DNA from: a virus
IMG/VR virus record: IMGVR_UViG_3300035670_000110
Coordinates: 1 to 64,000 of that record
Length of the DNA stretch: 64,000 nt
Direction: 5' to 3' (one strand)
The notes beneath the pieces are model-generated. The model was not told the origin of the DNA, did no database searches, and worked only from the letters and a program-made list of their open reading frames with translations. The position numbers and the translations under genes are program-made. Below are positions 52,501 to 58,772 of this stretch, piece after piece. Position 1 is the first letter of the stretch; the number at the start of each line of letters is the position of its first letter.

Positions 52501-52847
52501 ATTCTTACCTGCTGTGCGGCAAGTTGCTTCATCATGCTATTTTGTTTTGTATATCCGGCAATCGCTTCGCGGAAGTACTGCCTCATTGTAAGTTTTTGAC
52601 GTTGTAGTGCTTTGCCAAAATCATCTACTGCTGTAGTACTTTTTACCATTTGGGTGGTGAATCCACCAATTTGTCCAACATTTGTCATAAATGTGGACGC
52701 CAAAGATGCTTGCGCCTTTAATGCGCTTTTATCTAAAGTATTAAATGCAGCCGTAAGACCTGCAATATTGCCAGTAAGTGCCTTTATTTGAGCCTGTGCT
52801 GGGGAAAGGTTGGCATTATATGTGATGGTAGAATAAATATTAGCCAA
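43569..52847 (-). CDS. Tape measure protein with lysozyme, zincin and NlpC/P60 domains
   Basis: At 3092 residues this is the largest gene and sets tail length. The N-terminal third is a typical tape measure (GAIPRVGPVIQALGG, GEAANALKSGLGRLI), with hydrophobic stretches and, near residues 1580-1810, a long charged coiled coil. A zincin-like HEGGH (2400-2404) with a downstream Glu-rich helix suggests a metallopeptidase. A lysozyme-like domain has Glu2702 (IAMRESGG) and GDYGLFQIN. An NlpC/P60 domain has Cys2858 (WGCSGL) and His2933 (GRHIAIYAG). A motif around PAxLxNGEYVVK occurs three times (near 683, 2010 and 2995). The enzymes probably open the peptidoglycan during DNA injection. The start overlaps the chaperone extension by 8 bases. 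Confidence 0.93.
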   Translation of the reverse strand: MANIYSTITYNANLSPAQAQIKALTGNIAGLTAAFNTLDKSALKAQASLASTFMTNVGQIGGFTTQMVKSTTAVDDFGKALQRQKLTMRQYFREAIAGYTKQNSMMKQLAAQQVRMQQSMLVPMGGTAGGAATGALLTPTALSAMGTSAAMASQKFSIFNELVRGGSERLLNFGKNTQWTGRQLMVGFTLPLVMFTALVSKQFREIDKELTRFEKVYGADLVNTVEDSTKKMRDSVQQLAYEISSSYGIAAKETAALAADIAQTGKEGEELLSSVRQTTRLSVLGEVERQEAMRATLSIQNAFKLNTNELAESIDFLNAVENQTSTNLQDLAGAIPRVGPVIQALGGDIKDMALLLVAMREGGVSAGEAANALKSGLGRLINPTKQAKEVAAGFGVSLENIIENGRGELLPMIFGLQDALQGLDDFSRAQVLEKVFGKYQFARMAALFANLRRQGSQTLSVMELASASSTELAGIANKELKALQESSSMRFQRTIENLKNSLIPLGNLLTETLIPVLSSIGGGIKSFMEFFQALPEPVKNFSKYAILLTALAGPVVMLVGLFGNLIANGIKFSMMIVRMGAKIAGLRFEKFELLTADVMAARLGVDNLTTSFLTQEAALKRLVSVMSAYSGSLGYLMKTNPGLFAPGSLAPAGRAPTVIRRQMGSTSPEKVPGGYGGGDKVPALLEPGEFVVRKEAARGNVEFLRAMNRGEVRGYAFGDIVEPAAGRGGHKTSTPDKMRDALVHEAQKIRMAEVVQEIARRAGISFENDTQLRDATKVHLAHYEKDIRGGVKYFDPANLLLSSGAENQALENLTRGNAGRHIISEIQRRGDSRPSLLKIDPLTGDIEVRHPKTPSQLRLMEKIIGSMLDQPDNKNIWGKDGPTKRIWAPLFKAIIDERLTGGGRLLPRELPIATNVAQAIKAAGGDIPAAARRSIALTESQVMGTTPIPPARSSGRRPGIVGPGAVPPSMQRPSGPGPRPFVMTPRGPMLRVMPNEVMIPKPMYADNGAMINRDGSVSPIKIKTPDLTSQAFQQRWTALMNSPTQTGGPQESLASSRQAAENQPQMMKGMGLMNIAFASSMLVGSMSMAGGASNDLAMKLGILSGAVMGAAAMMQMFSGKNVMGNFLGLGSLGTKMQASKAAIGPTSNLATGAASKGNLLFRAGGAVSMLGGPIGIGIAAALATTVGGYMMYQKAAEEARKRAVASFEDPAKTAEFFGIQITDVTEKLKQASSQVGEIGEIDENLKKAVQQDYGNLIEKIKYGGAEAGSRELALAFNKMITSGLSEEQAVDAVKAIAAEAGYTGGQAYAIGLKNGLFEQKTAEELASAMANLFDPEKQKLTIDVTQQGLDKLENTLNGAERFSGVIAQNLENSVGDLSTGLTSFITNLSIPLQILRAATDFEAFENIFDKDKMQETIDNAANVTRQIHQMQTNIEEMADISAESIVKITEIMFENFKEAPKETMEAMDQIIKIAKESTAMAFDPQPIKDFINEIDPVRGAILAAMIGMDEELALQVSKALSAGMSIQDIIDALMVGGPLKLEAEIVITTNRAELQDQINDIAAGLTESAGSLIDKQIGFTEELIQNSQEGLEKLDRQYERYERKQRRLRNQSVRDSEKTIESLEKQKEAISDAAEEERERFEEKIEGLNEEKDRINESTENYINSIQKRQKVDNFYSNQRKTALSALEKLASGDVFGFLQDRQQMSQDAQQFAYDEQIKGIEEARDREIDSIDKTIETEQEKQEQFEKDTQTRIDLINDQIEAEQEAADKAEELYERRLRNFKRRQREERKSFRDTINEQTTKLADLRVIQSQNDAGQITSAKEVTKRLGEEFGKRYMEEMSIILKLRYQRFLDDAIRKQLESGLTVDIEAAQREAASLISGDYFALMGGRDVTGRPRTGEDPLQTILNWIQTVSTPQTEDYRSPGQTQPPGYSPPPPRQNNNNTPSGGGSGFLPNWQTTYSGNEITGPDGKRYIWNPATQRYDVKFNSGGYVSGPGGPKSDSIPARLSNGEYVVKASSVKKYGVGMMNSINQARFAEGGYVSADRLEQQSQQRQISNNTANQIGGYAGQVMRQPYYGYSKSTTPPPAPTTKPVTAGTGLINYGVPQNLDYNIVRPDPVAESILGEMWNGLRQGFSATLSLLGLGGVRTLASTRPTPYGIRSNTSAQFSLPSWVMGVTQEEYERDYADRAALDAALFAASFAPIPIPKGISGLLSRFKTAGVMRNYSSGVKSEKPFLYRNDPKYQEGVDQSEVLINYLNSLPEKELPPGINPYYVGLNISPEIQSAYRKYLSHFIYNDNKAQNLKRDIYWGSHSNLVSMKNFVPEEGYIFGKDPSMDSMLSQLYGPAAPGTVVNKSSWDNVVDQIFNGHQLQGGVDNPYTGTQINSTPGDIFELMGVTAHEGGHALDFNNLFSRGAQQWPASSSERTYGSLEAAAEANRIRTMSILFSKIGVSPGSHNVVPYFKGYVPGNSYGNTPSFKATFLYNSAKHAFNKNSPFYWGDQLSIGEKTAGLLRIGKDLGSSTIQYPYRNNIVPMINSNRARNGLSPLTEDQVETGALYYTTAVGTGTVLGGTGAALALSRLITSLSEDNAEMRLLEINEKATGFAEGGLVGQADPRFVYGRQLRETPVEDPNNGAGSGEPGSPPSTPYGDGGATGTPIFNESVLAGLGHTLTTAQNVLTYLDAGGWPRDLHRLAWTIAMRESGGQPGKYSDHINNPSMYSEGNGDYGLFQINKRSYGSQPWFNISQLLDGNYNSRMAYEHVSNRGQTFLPWAMLKNYNGTSAGFDWSEYNGRPWWGVSTETNTNNLWPAFLGYRGATTPSQDSGSNPDGVLALEFAKQQLGEPYSLVNVNGPDSWGCSGLTAMSYNLGVPDGYKKYGLLSYSESQINSSRIVARRISGRPGDGSQPPIPSSSLKIGDLLYYSNTGLAPSGRHIAIYAGNDQVIEAGSPVKYTSLSSPWHRMFFDRAGTPIAKYASGGFVAGRGGPRSDMIPAMLSNGEYVVKAGAVNKYGRGMLDQINAGNFGMSSMQDPKFSVPVMPSNVSGVSNNYGGSKSNVKIIINGASGKSATAIANKVASMINSSNNRRNHSRSL

Positions 52848-53169
52848 GTTCTGCGCCCTCCACTATTTTATATTCTACCCCCATGTCTGGGGTCAAGCCC
52901 TGACCGACCGCTCCAGCCAAATTCTTGTCTCCAGTTATACGGGCCATAGCCCTTGCCTGAATTTCTTCAACAGTAGGAATATGCTCCTCTTGCAAAGAAT
53001 CTTCCCCTTGATCAAGTGAGATACCCTGTAGAGCAGCCATAAACTTTTGTCGCCTCCGTTCAGATTCATATACTGCTTTTAGTGTTGCAGCAAGTTCTGG
53101 CATTGACAGCGACGACTCTAGTTCTTCATAGTCTTTCCAGTGCCCTAGTAGAAAGACTTCACCTAACAT
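52840..53169 (-). CDS. Tail assembly chaperone, frameshifted extension
   Basis: This frame extends the upstream chaperone by -1 frameshift at CCCAAAC; the open frame continues back beyond the ATG through RWEDLDLASM to the slippery site. The fusion would cover 52840-53513. The region SLSMPELAATLKAVYESERRR is helical, as in gpT-like extensions. It may also be made alone from the ATG at 53169, but no good ribosome site was seen there. It recruits the tape measure and tail tube subunits during assembly. Confidence 0.8.
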   Translation of the reverse strand: MLGEVFLLGHWKDYEELESSLSMPELAATLKAVYESERRRQKFMAALQGISLDQGEDSLQEEHIPTVEEIQARAMARITGDKNLAGAVGQGLTPDMGVEYKIVEGAELG

Positions 53170-53180
53170 AGATGCTAGAT

Positions 53181-53513
53181 CTAGATCCTCCCAGCGAGTT
53201 CCTGAGCCGTCGCTACTAGGTTTGGGTCGTTCAACCTAATATCTGCTGCTACCTCTAAAATCTTGTACATTGTTTGAAGATCTACGGCCTCTTCAATGTC
53301 TTCTTTTTCTGATAAATCTGGAGCAAATTGCCTGAAAGCAATTGTTGTGCAATTAATTAGTACGTCAAGGAACTCATCCTCGCTCTTTACTTCAGCGGCT
53401 TTTTGCCACTCCTTCATAACCTCTCTTAGGTTTTTGAGGTTTAATGGTTTTACTATAATTACTCTTCCATCTAACAATTCAAGTTCTACTGTCTCATAAA
53501 CTGTTGTCGCCAT
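53181..53513 (-). CDS. Tail assembly chaperone, upstream frame
   Basis: The 110-residue product (VYETVELELLDGRVIIVKPL, NLREVMKEWQKAAE, TIAFRQFAPDLSEKEDIEEAV) has the size and helical content of gpG-like chaperones, and lies between the major tail and tape measure genes. The frame ends shortly after a canonical slippery heptamer that gives access to the next frame. Both short and fused forms are expected. Confidence 0.82.
   Translation of the reverse strand: MATTVYETVELELLDGRVIIVKPLNLKNLREVMKEWQKAAEVKSEDEFLDVLINCTTIAFRQFAPDLSEKEDIEEAVDLQTMYKILEVAADIRLNDPNLVATAQELAGRI
53220..53226 (-). other. -1 ribosomal frameshift slippery site CCCAAAC
   Basis: In frame 0 the heptamer reads C CCA AAC, fitting X XXY YYZ exactly. 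After a -1 slip the tRNAs pair with CCC and AAA, and the new frame runs without a stop into the downstream chaperone. Frame 0 stops 36 bases later. Location at the end of the first tail chaperone gene matches the conserved siphovirus arrangement. Confidence 0.85.
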
Positions 53514-53557
53514 TTAATTAATCCTTTCTTCTTAGTAATATTATATATCATATTAAA

Positions 53558-53593
53558 TAATAAAAGCATGGCATTCCTGCCATGCTTTTATTA
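53558..53593 (-). terminator. Terminator after major tail protein gene
   Basis: A 16-bp perfect stem with a 4-base loop lies 15 bases past the major tail stop; both arms carry A/T-runs (stem core AAAAGCATGGCA), so it could terminate transcription in either direction. It would reduce read-through from the abundant tail tube gene into the chaperone and tape measure genes. Confidence 0.85.
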
Positions 53594-53607
53594 CAGTGCT
53601 TTTAGAA

Positions 53608-54384
53608 TCAGAAGATTCTGTCGATGATCTTACCATAAGCGGCATTACCATCGGGGGCAACTAAGCCAGCGCCAGTAGCAGGCATAACTCGGAAGTTAAC
53701 GGGGAAGACGGTAGCATCGTCACGACGAACGCCAACGCCAACTGCCTCTACAGAAACTGCACGATAGAGCATATAAATTCTCTCTGCCTTCTTACCTGCG
53801 CCACCAGATTCGGCAACTGAGGTTGGAGCAGAACCTACGAAGCAAACGGAGCGCTCTACGGGAGCGATACCCAAAGAACCACCATTTAGATGAAGTAGAT
53901 TTTGCACCTGTCCTACTGCTGAACCAGAAGCATAAACTGCTGATGCTCCTGCGGTTCCCAGAACGTTAGTAGCGCCGTCTGCTGATGCAGTAAGGTTGTA
54001 GGACTGTCCAAGATCTGTACTCTGGAAGTCTCCAGTAGCACCTGTGGCTCCACCGATAGCAACATACATATTTTCTAATGTTGCCTCTGTGAGGCTGGTT
54101 GCCACTGTAACTCTTTGAGAAGTCTTGAATAGTCTTGCGGTATCAAGGAGTTGGTCAACCATGACATCATTGAAGGTAGGCTCAATGTTTAGAGTTACAC
54201 CCTCCATGGTGTAGCCTAGGTGATACCAGTCACCGTCGGGTACAGAAACTACGTTAGTAGGAATCTGAGCGGAAACTGTTGAAGAACTTACATTAATCTT
54301 GGTATTTTCTTGTCCTGCTTTGCCAGCATATACAACTGCTGCGCCAACGATAATATTTTTTGCATTAAAGTCTCTTGCGGCCAT
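53608..54384 (-). CDS. Major tail (tube) protein
   Basis: The 258-residue protein begins MAARDFNAKNIIVGAAVVYA, has GDWYHLGYTMEGVTLNIEPT and later Ala/Gly-rich strands, in line with tail tube proteins of actinobacterial siphoviruses. A strong AAGGAGGTG sequence precedes the start and a strong terminator follows, as expected for a high-copy structural gene. It sits between the tail terminator and chaperone genes, the canonical place. Confidence 0.8.
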   Translation of the reverse strand: MAARDFNAKNIIVGAAVVYAGKAGQENTKINVSSSTVSAQIPTNVVSVPDGDWYHLGYTMEGVTLNIEPTFNDVMVDQLLDTARLFKTSQRVTVATSLTEATLENMYVAIGGATGATGDFQSTDLGQSYNLTASADGATNVLGTAGASAVYASGSAVGQVQNLLHLNGGSLGIAPVERSVCFVGSAPTSVAESGGAGKKAERIYMLYRAVSVEAVGVGVRRDDATVFPVNFRVMPATGAGLVAPDGNAAYGKIIDRIF

Positions 54385-54454
54385 TTATTATTTTCACCTC
54401 CTTGGAGCATTAAAATAAAAACGCTTCCTCACAATTATGTTACCATGTAAGAAA

Positions 54455-54949
54455 TTATTTTGTGTACTCATAAGTTAGTTTTAAACAAGTAATAAACTTG
54501 GGTTTAAAACTATCTATTCTTTTTTCATCTGCTATATAAGAGTCTTGATCTACTGTAATATATTTAAACTTTATTGTTGGGCTTGATGAAAGAAGATGGT
54601 TGTTAACTTCATTAGCACTTTCATCAAATTTTTCTAGAGCGTCAACAATGTAATTTTTTAGATAAAATATTTGAGGTAAATCTCCGACAATAATATAATC
54701 TGCCTCTTCTTTTTGAAGTGGCCAAAATGTTCCTGCTTTTGGCAAAAACATATAATCATATAGGATAAACGGCATTGTTGCTGAGTCTGGGGCTAGATTT
54801 TCACTGACCGGGAAAAATGGTTTAAATGTATAGTTAGATGCGTTCCAAACAACACTTGCTGCTGCAGGCTGACCTGAAACAGATCCACTCACTAAATCCC
54901 ATAAATAATTGTTTATGTGAACAATGGCAAGTTCTGTTGGATTAGACAT
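54455..54949 (-). CDS. Tail terminator-like protein
   Basis: This 164-residue protein precedes the major tail gene, the position of tail terminators that cap the tube at the head end. It has LAIVHINNYLWDLVSGS at the start, FILYDYMFLPKAGTFW and a C-terminal ITCLKLTYEY strand, resembling the alpha-beta fold of lambda gpU-like proteins. Overlaps the upstream gene by 8 bases. Assigned by position. Confidence 0.6.
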   Translation of the reverse strand: MSNPTELAIVHINNYLWDLVSGSVSGQPAAASVVWNASNYTFKPFFPVSENLAPDSATMPFILYDYMFLPKAGTFWPLQKEEADYIIVGDLPQIFYLKNYIVDALEKFDESANEVNNHLLSSSPTIKFKYITVDQDSYIADEKRIDSFKPKFITCLKLTYEYTK

Positions 54950-55643
54950 AATATGTGCTTATACCTCCAGCAATTTGTGATGCATCTCTTCTAGCAGTTG
55001 TTAATGAATCTCTCACCACTCCAGAGTTAATTCTTGGAATAATTAATCTTCTTCTTTCTAGTATACCTAATTCTATTCTTTTAAAGTATCCAAATTTAGT
55101 TAAAACTGCATTTGCTTGCTTTATCATAAAATTATTGAATGTTTTTTCAAAACTGCCAGCGACCTCTGGTCCTCCAGGATTTCTAACAAAAGATTCTGTA
55201 GTAGAAACAAATCTACCATCCTTTAACCTAAAGGTTAAATACTTTCGTTCTTTCGGAGTAATGGTGATTGGGTCATTTTTTTCCATTACATCTGCTTTAT
55301 TGGGAAAAGCATACCCTTGTCTATTTGGGTTTTTTGCCCGTGTAAATTTAAAATTAATAAAAGAATTCTTTGAATCGCTTGTTACTGTTCCTTTAAACAA
55401 TCTTGCATTCTTATCTCCAGTTTTATCAAACTCATAAACGTGGTGGTACGCAGAGGGGTTTTGTGCTGCCTGAGAATCCACATAGCCCTCAAAATAATTT
55501 TTTATTACGAAGGCTGCACCTCTATTTATTTTTTCTCTGTTAACAGGGTTTTGATACAGATTGGTTATAATCGAACTATCGTAAGTAGATATTGCCAAAA
55601 CTTTTTCAGAAAATTTATCAGTGTTGAATGCTTTTGTGGCCAT
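54942..55643 (-). CDS. Neck / tail completion (HK97 gp10-like) protein
   Basis: The 233-residue product contains REKINRGAAFVIKNYFEGYV and NNFMIKQANAVLTKFGYFKRI with a basic C-terminal tail, patterns seen in neck proteins located between stopper and tail terminator. It starts 1 base into the upstream stop. Functional naming follows gene order. Confidence 0.55.
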   Translation of the reverse strand: MATKAFNTDKFSEKVLAISTYDSSIITNLYQNPVNREKINRGAAFVIKNYFEGYVDSQAAQNPSAYHHVYEFDKTGDKNARLFKGTVTSDSKNSFINFKFTRAKNPNRQGYAFPNKADVMEKNDPITITPKERKYLTFRLKDGRFVSTTESFVRNPGGPEVAGSFEKTFNNFMIKQANAVLTKFGYFKRIELGILERRRLIIPRINSGVVRDSLTTARRDASQIAGGISTYYV

Positions 55644-56080
55644 TAGGACATCCTCTGCATTTCTTGTCTCATGAGAATAGTTTCGTATTCTATAACTGAT
55701 CCGTCAAAGTTTATTAATGGAGTGCTTCCTCTTGGCTCAAAAATGGTAGATCCTTGAAATCCGCCGTCTGTTGATGGGTCTTGATTTTCTAGGTATATTA
55801 CTCCATTAGAATTTCTTATCTTTACGACCCTTCTGTCTGAAGGAATAACTTCTGAAGCCCTTAATTTTACTAAAGAATTTAACATATTTAAATAATTATT
55901 TATCTCTACTGTAGTAGAGTTTTCTCCGACACCTTTTCTGATGACACCCCTGGCAAGACAGTTAATTGTTTTTTCAAACGACCAGGATCTTACTACCGCG
56001 CCAGTAGAATCCTGAGAAATTGTTGGCTTATATATATCTGCTTGCATTGTGTATGTTGTTGATGTTATACATCCAGTCAT
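55643..56080 (-). CDS. Head-tail stopper-like protein
   Basis: The 145-residue protein (TYTMQADIYKPTISQDSTGA, WSFEKTINCLARGVI) has the opening of small beta-barrel connector proteins, where TxxAxIYxPxxxxDxxG often occurs. It lies directly downstream of the adaptor-like gene. The role would be to close the DNA channel below the portal and join head to tail. Confidence 0.6.
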   Translation of the reverse strand: MTGCITSTTYTMQADIYKPTISQDSTGAVVRSWSFEKTINCLARGVIRKGVGENSTTVEINNYLNMLNSLVKLRASEVIPSDRRVVKIRNSNGVIYLENQDPSTDGGFQGSTIFEPRGSTPLINFDGSVIEYETILMRQEMQRMS

Positions 56081-56986
56081 TTAAATCACCAAGTATCTTG
56101 GCTGCTTATAAATTGACAATAAATTATCTACGATTAAATTTCCTGTTCCTGTTGCAAAATCTTTTCCATACTTAATATCGTAGGAGTCATTTGATAATTC
56201 AGCAATATTTTTATTTCTTATATTGGAATCACTGCATAGATAATCTTCTATTAATAATGCTGTTGATTCTTCTATTTCTGCAGGAACATAGTCCCATCCC
56301 CACACTCCATCAATTTTATACGAATAATCTTTTTTAAATATTCCATCATAATAAAAAACTGAAAACTTTGGAAACTCTAATGTTTCTTTGTTTTCTAGCG
56401 AACTATTAACAATTTTTATCCTGCTGTCTGATGGACCTATTTCTATCGGGTAATCAAACTGGTAAGTTGAATTATCTCTTTCATAAACTAATAGATCATC
56501 TTCATAGATTGAGTCAATTCTGTATATTTTTTCTGGCAAAGATAAAATATCTGTATTGTTTCCATAAACAGTCACAGTTCTTTTTTCTTTATTAAAATTA
56601 AAACCAAGATGAGAGTTTATAATTAATCTTGCTCTTCTTTCTAATCTTCTTAGTTGTTCATCTGTTACTGAATCTTGTATTGTAGCCAACTCTCTGATTC
56701 TATCTGGAGTTGCATATGGCCTAACTAATGAAGCAAATTGAATTTCATTATAGGCCCCAGATCCACTAGTGGTTACATACTCTATTTTTAATTTTCTATC
56801 ATATTGTGTTGAGTCTGCGTTAAGAGTAACAGTATATACGGAGGATGCTCCCACAGAGGCTTTACCGCCCTGAATAAATTCTTCAGTATCTAAATCATAC
56901 ACCTCAAAATAAACATTCGTTGCGTATGCGCTAGCACTATATAAAATGTTAAGAGGGGCATTGTCTTGTCTTAAATATTCAATCAT
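56081..56986 (-). CDS. Head-tail adaptor-like protein
   Basis: This 301-residue protein joins a beta-rich N-terminal part (IEYLRQDNAPLNILYSASAY) to a helical domain (PDRIRELATIQDSVTDEQLR, ARLIINSHLGFNFNKEK) of the kind seen in connector proteins such as HK97 gp6. It is the first gene after the major capsid gene and its terminator. It probably binds under the portal ring. Confidence 0.65.
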   Translation of the reverse strand: MIEYLRQDNAPLNILYSASAYATNVYFEVYDLDTEEFIQGGKASVGASSVYTVTLNADSTQYDRKLKIEYVTTSGSGAYNEIQFASLVRPYATPDRIRELATIQDSVTDEQLRRLERRARLIINSHLGFNFNKEKRTVTVYGNNTDILSLPEKIYRIDSIYEDDLLVYERDNSTYQFDYPIEIGPSDSRIKIVNSSLENKETLEFPKFSVFYYDGIFKKDYSYKIDGVWGWDYVPAEIEESTALLIEDYLCSDSNIRNKNIAELSNDSYDIKYGKDFATGTGNLIVDNLLSIYKQPRYLVI

Positions 56987-57042
56987 TGAACACCGCCATA
57001 TAAATTTATATAACTATTTTACTATATATTAAGATATGGAAA

Positions 57043-57064
57043 GAGGGCCGATTTCTCGGCCCTC
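57043..57064 (-). terminator. Terminator after major capsid gene
   Basis: A 9-bp GC-rich stem (GAGGGCCGA with TCGGCCCTC) with a GAAA-type tetraloop on the minus strand is followed by CTTTCC. It lies 22 bases beyond the capsid stop. It probably limits transcription into the lower-copy connector genes. Confidence 0.85.
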
Positions 57065-57085
57065 CAACCACATTATTTAGTTATA

Positions 57086-58204
57086 TCAGCCAGTTACGGC
57101 ATTGGCCTTGGCCATTGCAGAGAGTTCTTCGATGTTTAGACCCATTCGGACATAAACGGTGTACTCTACTGTGTCCTTCTTTGGCTTGAACTCACGATGG
57201 ACAGTAACGTCTCTCTGGAAGCCCCAGATTCTGTTCTGTGGGAATGTGAGGTCAACGTAGTGGTCTGGGTATAGTGGAACTTCCATTACGGGAATACCGA
57301 AAATGGAGGTTGTCATACCTGCAGGGCCACCAACGCGGGCGGGGGTGCCACGAAGAATACCGGCAGCGATATCCTCAGGAACACCTCCTGAGCCAATCTG
57401 ACGTAGATCAGTTAGAAGGGTTTGAACGTTCTTTGTGGAAGCATAGAACTTCAACTCTTGACGACGAGCCTTGAACTTACGGGGCAATGCGTTGTAAAGA
57501 GACTCAAAGAAGGCGATTGCTGAACCACTCTTCAGTTGTCCTGAAGTAGTTGCAGCGGTGAAGAATGTGGATGCTGTAGTAAGGGTTGCAGCAGTACCGA
57601 AGTGAGTACCACCAGCAGCGCCGTCAGCGAGTGCAACGAACCCATCGATTGTGTATGGGTAGGTTGTACCAGCGTAGGAAGCAGTTCCCTGAGCAGCCAG
57701 ACCATTGATGGCGATATCTTCAAGATCGTTACCGAATTGACCAGCCATTAGGCGGACAATGTGATCCTCAAGAGCGGAGCCTTCAATGTTATCCTCAAGT
57801 GCCTCAGTTGAGAGTTCGTAGTCCAAGCGGAACTTAGTTGTGACGATTTCAACCTTGGTAAATTGAGCACCACGGTTTGCATAGCCTGTTTCGCCTGCAC
57901 CAGCATCAAAGATGTTCTCACTTGCTTGTGATGCTTTGCGGATCAAACGAGTACCAACCTGAATCTTATCGAATTCAGCGGTGTTGGCTCGCATGATTTG
58001 TCTACGACCGTCGTTGCCTAATACCATCTGATCAAACACATAGTCTAGGAATTGACGGGATTGTTCTGGAAGTAGCACGCCACCATTTTGAGTCAATGGG
58101 TTGCTTGTCAAGTTCTCCATATCACCGCTAGATGATAGGTCGGAGATGATTGCACCTGTACCAACATTTACTGCGGCAGCGGCCTTATTAATTGCGTCAC
58201 TCAT
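57086..58204 (-). CDS. Major capsid protein, HK97 fold
   Basis: The 372-residue protein has an N-terminal arm (LTSNPLTQNGGVLLPEQSRQ), the E-loop and spine helix region (VTTKFRLDYELSTEALEDNI, LEDIAINGLA) and a C-terminal VYVRMGLNIEELSAMAKAN. This is the layout of HK97-fold capsid proteins in actinophages. There is no long delta domain at the N-terminus, which agrees with a separate scaffold supplied from the protease gene. Codon use is noticeably more GC-rich and regular than in neighbours, fitting high expression. Confidence 0.9.
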   Translation of the reverse strand: MSDAINKAAAAVNVGTGAIISDLSSSGDMENLTSNPLTQNGGVLLPEQSRQFLDYVFDQMVLGNDGRRQIMRANTAEFDKIQVGTRLIRKASQASENIFDAGAGETGYANRGAQFTKVEIVTTKFRLDYELSTEALEDNIEGSALEDHIVRLMAGQFGNDLEDIAINGLAAQGTASYAGTTYPYTIDGFVALADGAAGGTHFGTAATLTTASTFFTAATTSGQLKSGSAIAFFESLYNALPRKFKARRQELKFYASTKNVQTLLTDLRQIGSGGVPEDIAAGILRGTPARVGGPAGMTTSIFGIPVMEVPLYPDHYVDLTFPQNRIWGFQRDVTVHREFKPKKDTVEYTVYVRMGLNIEELSAMAKANAVTG

Positions 58205-58232
58205 GCTTTTCTTTACACCTCTCTTTCATATT

Positions 58233-58772
58233 TTAGTTAAATAGATCTGCGGAACTGAGGAAGCGTCCGCCCCATAATGATTTCTTCATTACGGGTTGCT
58301 CTGGGATACTATTTTCTAGTTCACCAGACTTCTTAATTGCTGTCTCTTCTTCTACAGATTCAACTCTGCTTGCAATTTCTGTAGCAGCGTTATTGAGATC
58401 AGCCAAACTCTTAGTTACCTCTTCGTATTTTGCTTGAAGTTGCCCAACTTTTTCATCGACAGCCTTTGCCAACTCAAGAACAGCGCTTGTAATTTTATCA
58501 AATGACTCTGTGCTTGACTCAACTGACTTTGTTAGGGCCTCTTCCACAAATGACTTAACTTCGCCTAAAGCCTTTTCCATGTCAAAAACTTCTGAGGAAG
58601 TGTCTTCTGATTCGGCTTCTCCAGCCTCAACAACATCAGATTTAGCCATTGCTAGTGCCTCATTAACAACGTCCTCTATAGTTTCTTCTACTTCAAACTC
58701 AACCTCTTCTGAAGTTTCGTCTACAGCCTGGGCGGTGTCAAGTTCTTCATGGCTTGTTTCGTTGTCAGCCAT
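58233..58772 (-). CDS. Nested scaffold protein from internal in-frame start
   Basis: Within the protease gene, an ATG at 58772 is preceded by a perfect AAGGAGGTG with a 7-base spacer, one of the best ribosome sites in the window. In-frame translation gives 179 residues (MADNETSHEELDTAQAVDE ...), very acidic and then coiled-coil (LGEVKSFVEEALTKSVESS, VGQLQAKYEEVTKSLADL), ending with the WGGRFL tail. This matches the scaffold made from within the protease gene in lambda (Nu3 inside C). Separate production is inferred from the ribosome site. Confidence 0.8.
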   Translation of the reverse strand: MADNETSHEELDTAQAVDETSEEVEFEVEETIEDVVNEALAMAKSDVVEAGEAESEDTSSEVFDMEKALGEVKSFVEEALTKSVESSTESFDKITSAVLELAKAVDEKVGQLQAKYEEVTKSLADLNNAATEIASRVESVEEETAIKKSGELENSIPEQPVMKKSLWGGRFLSSADLFN

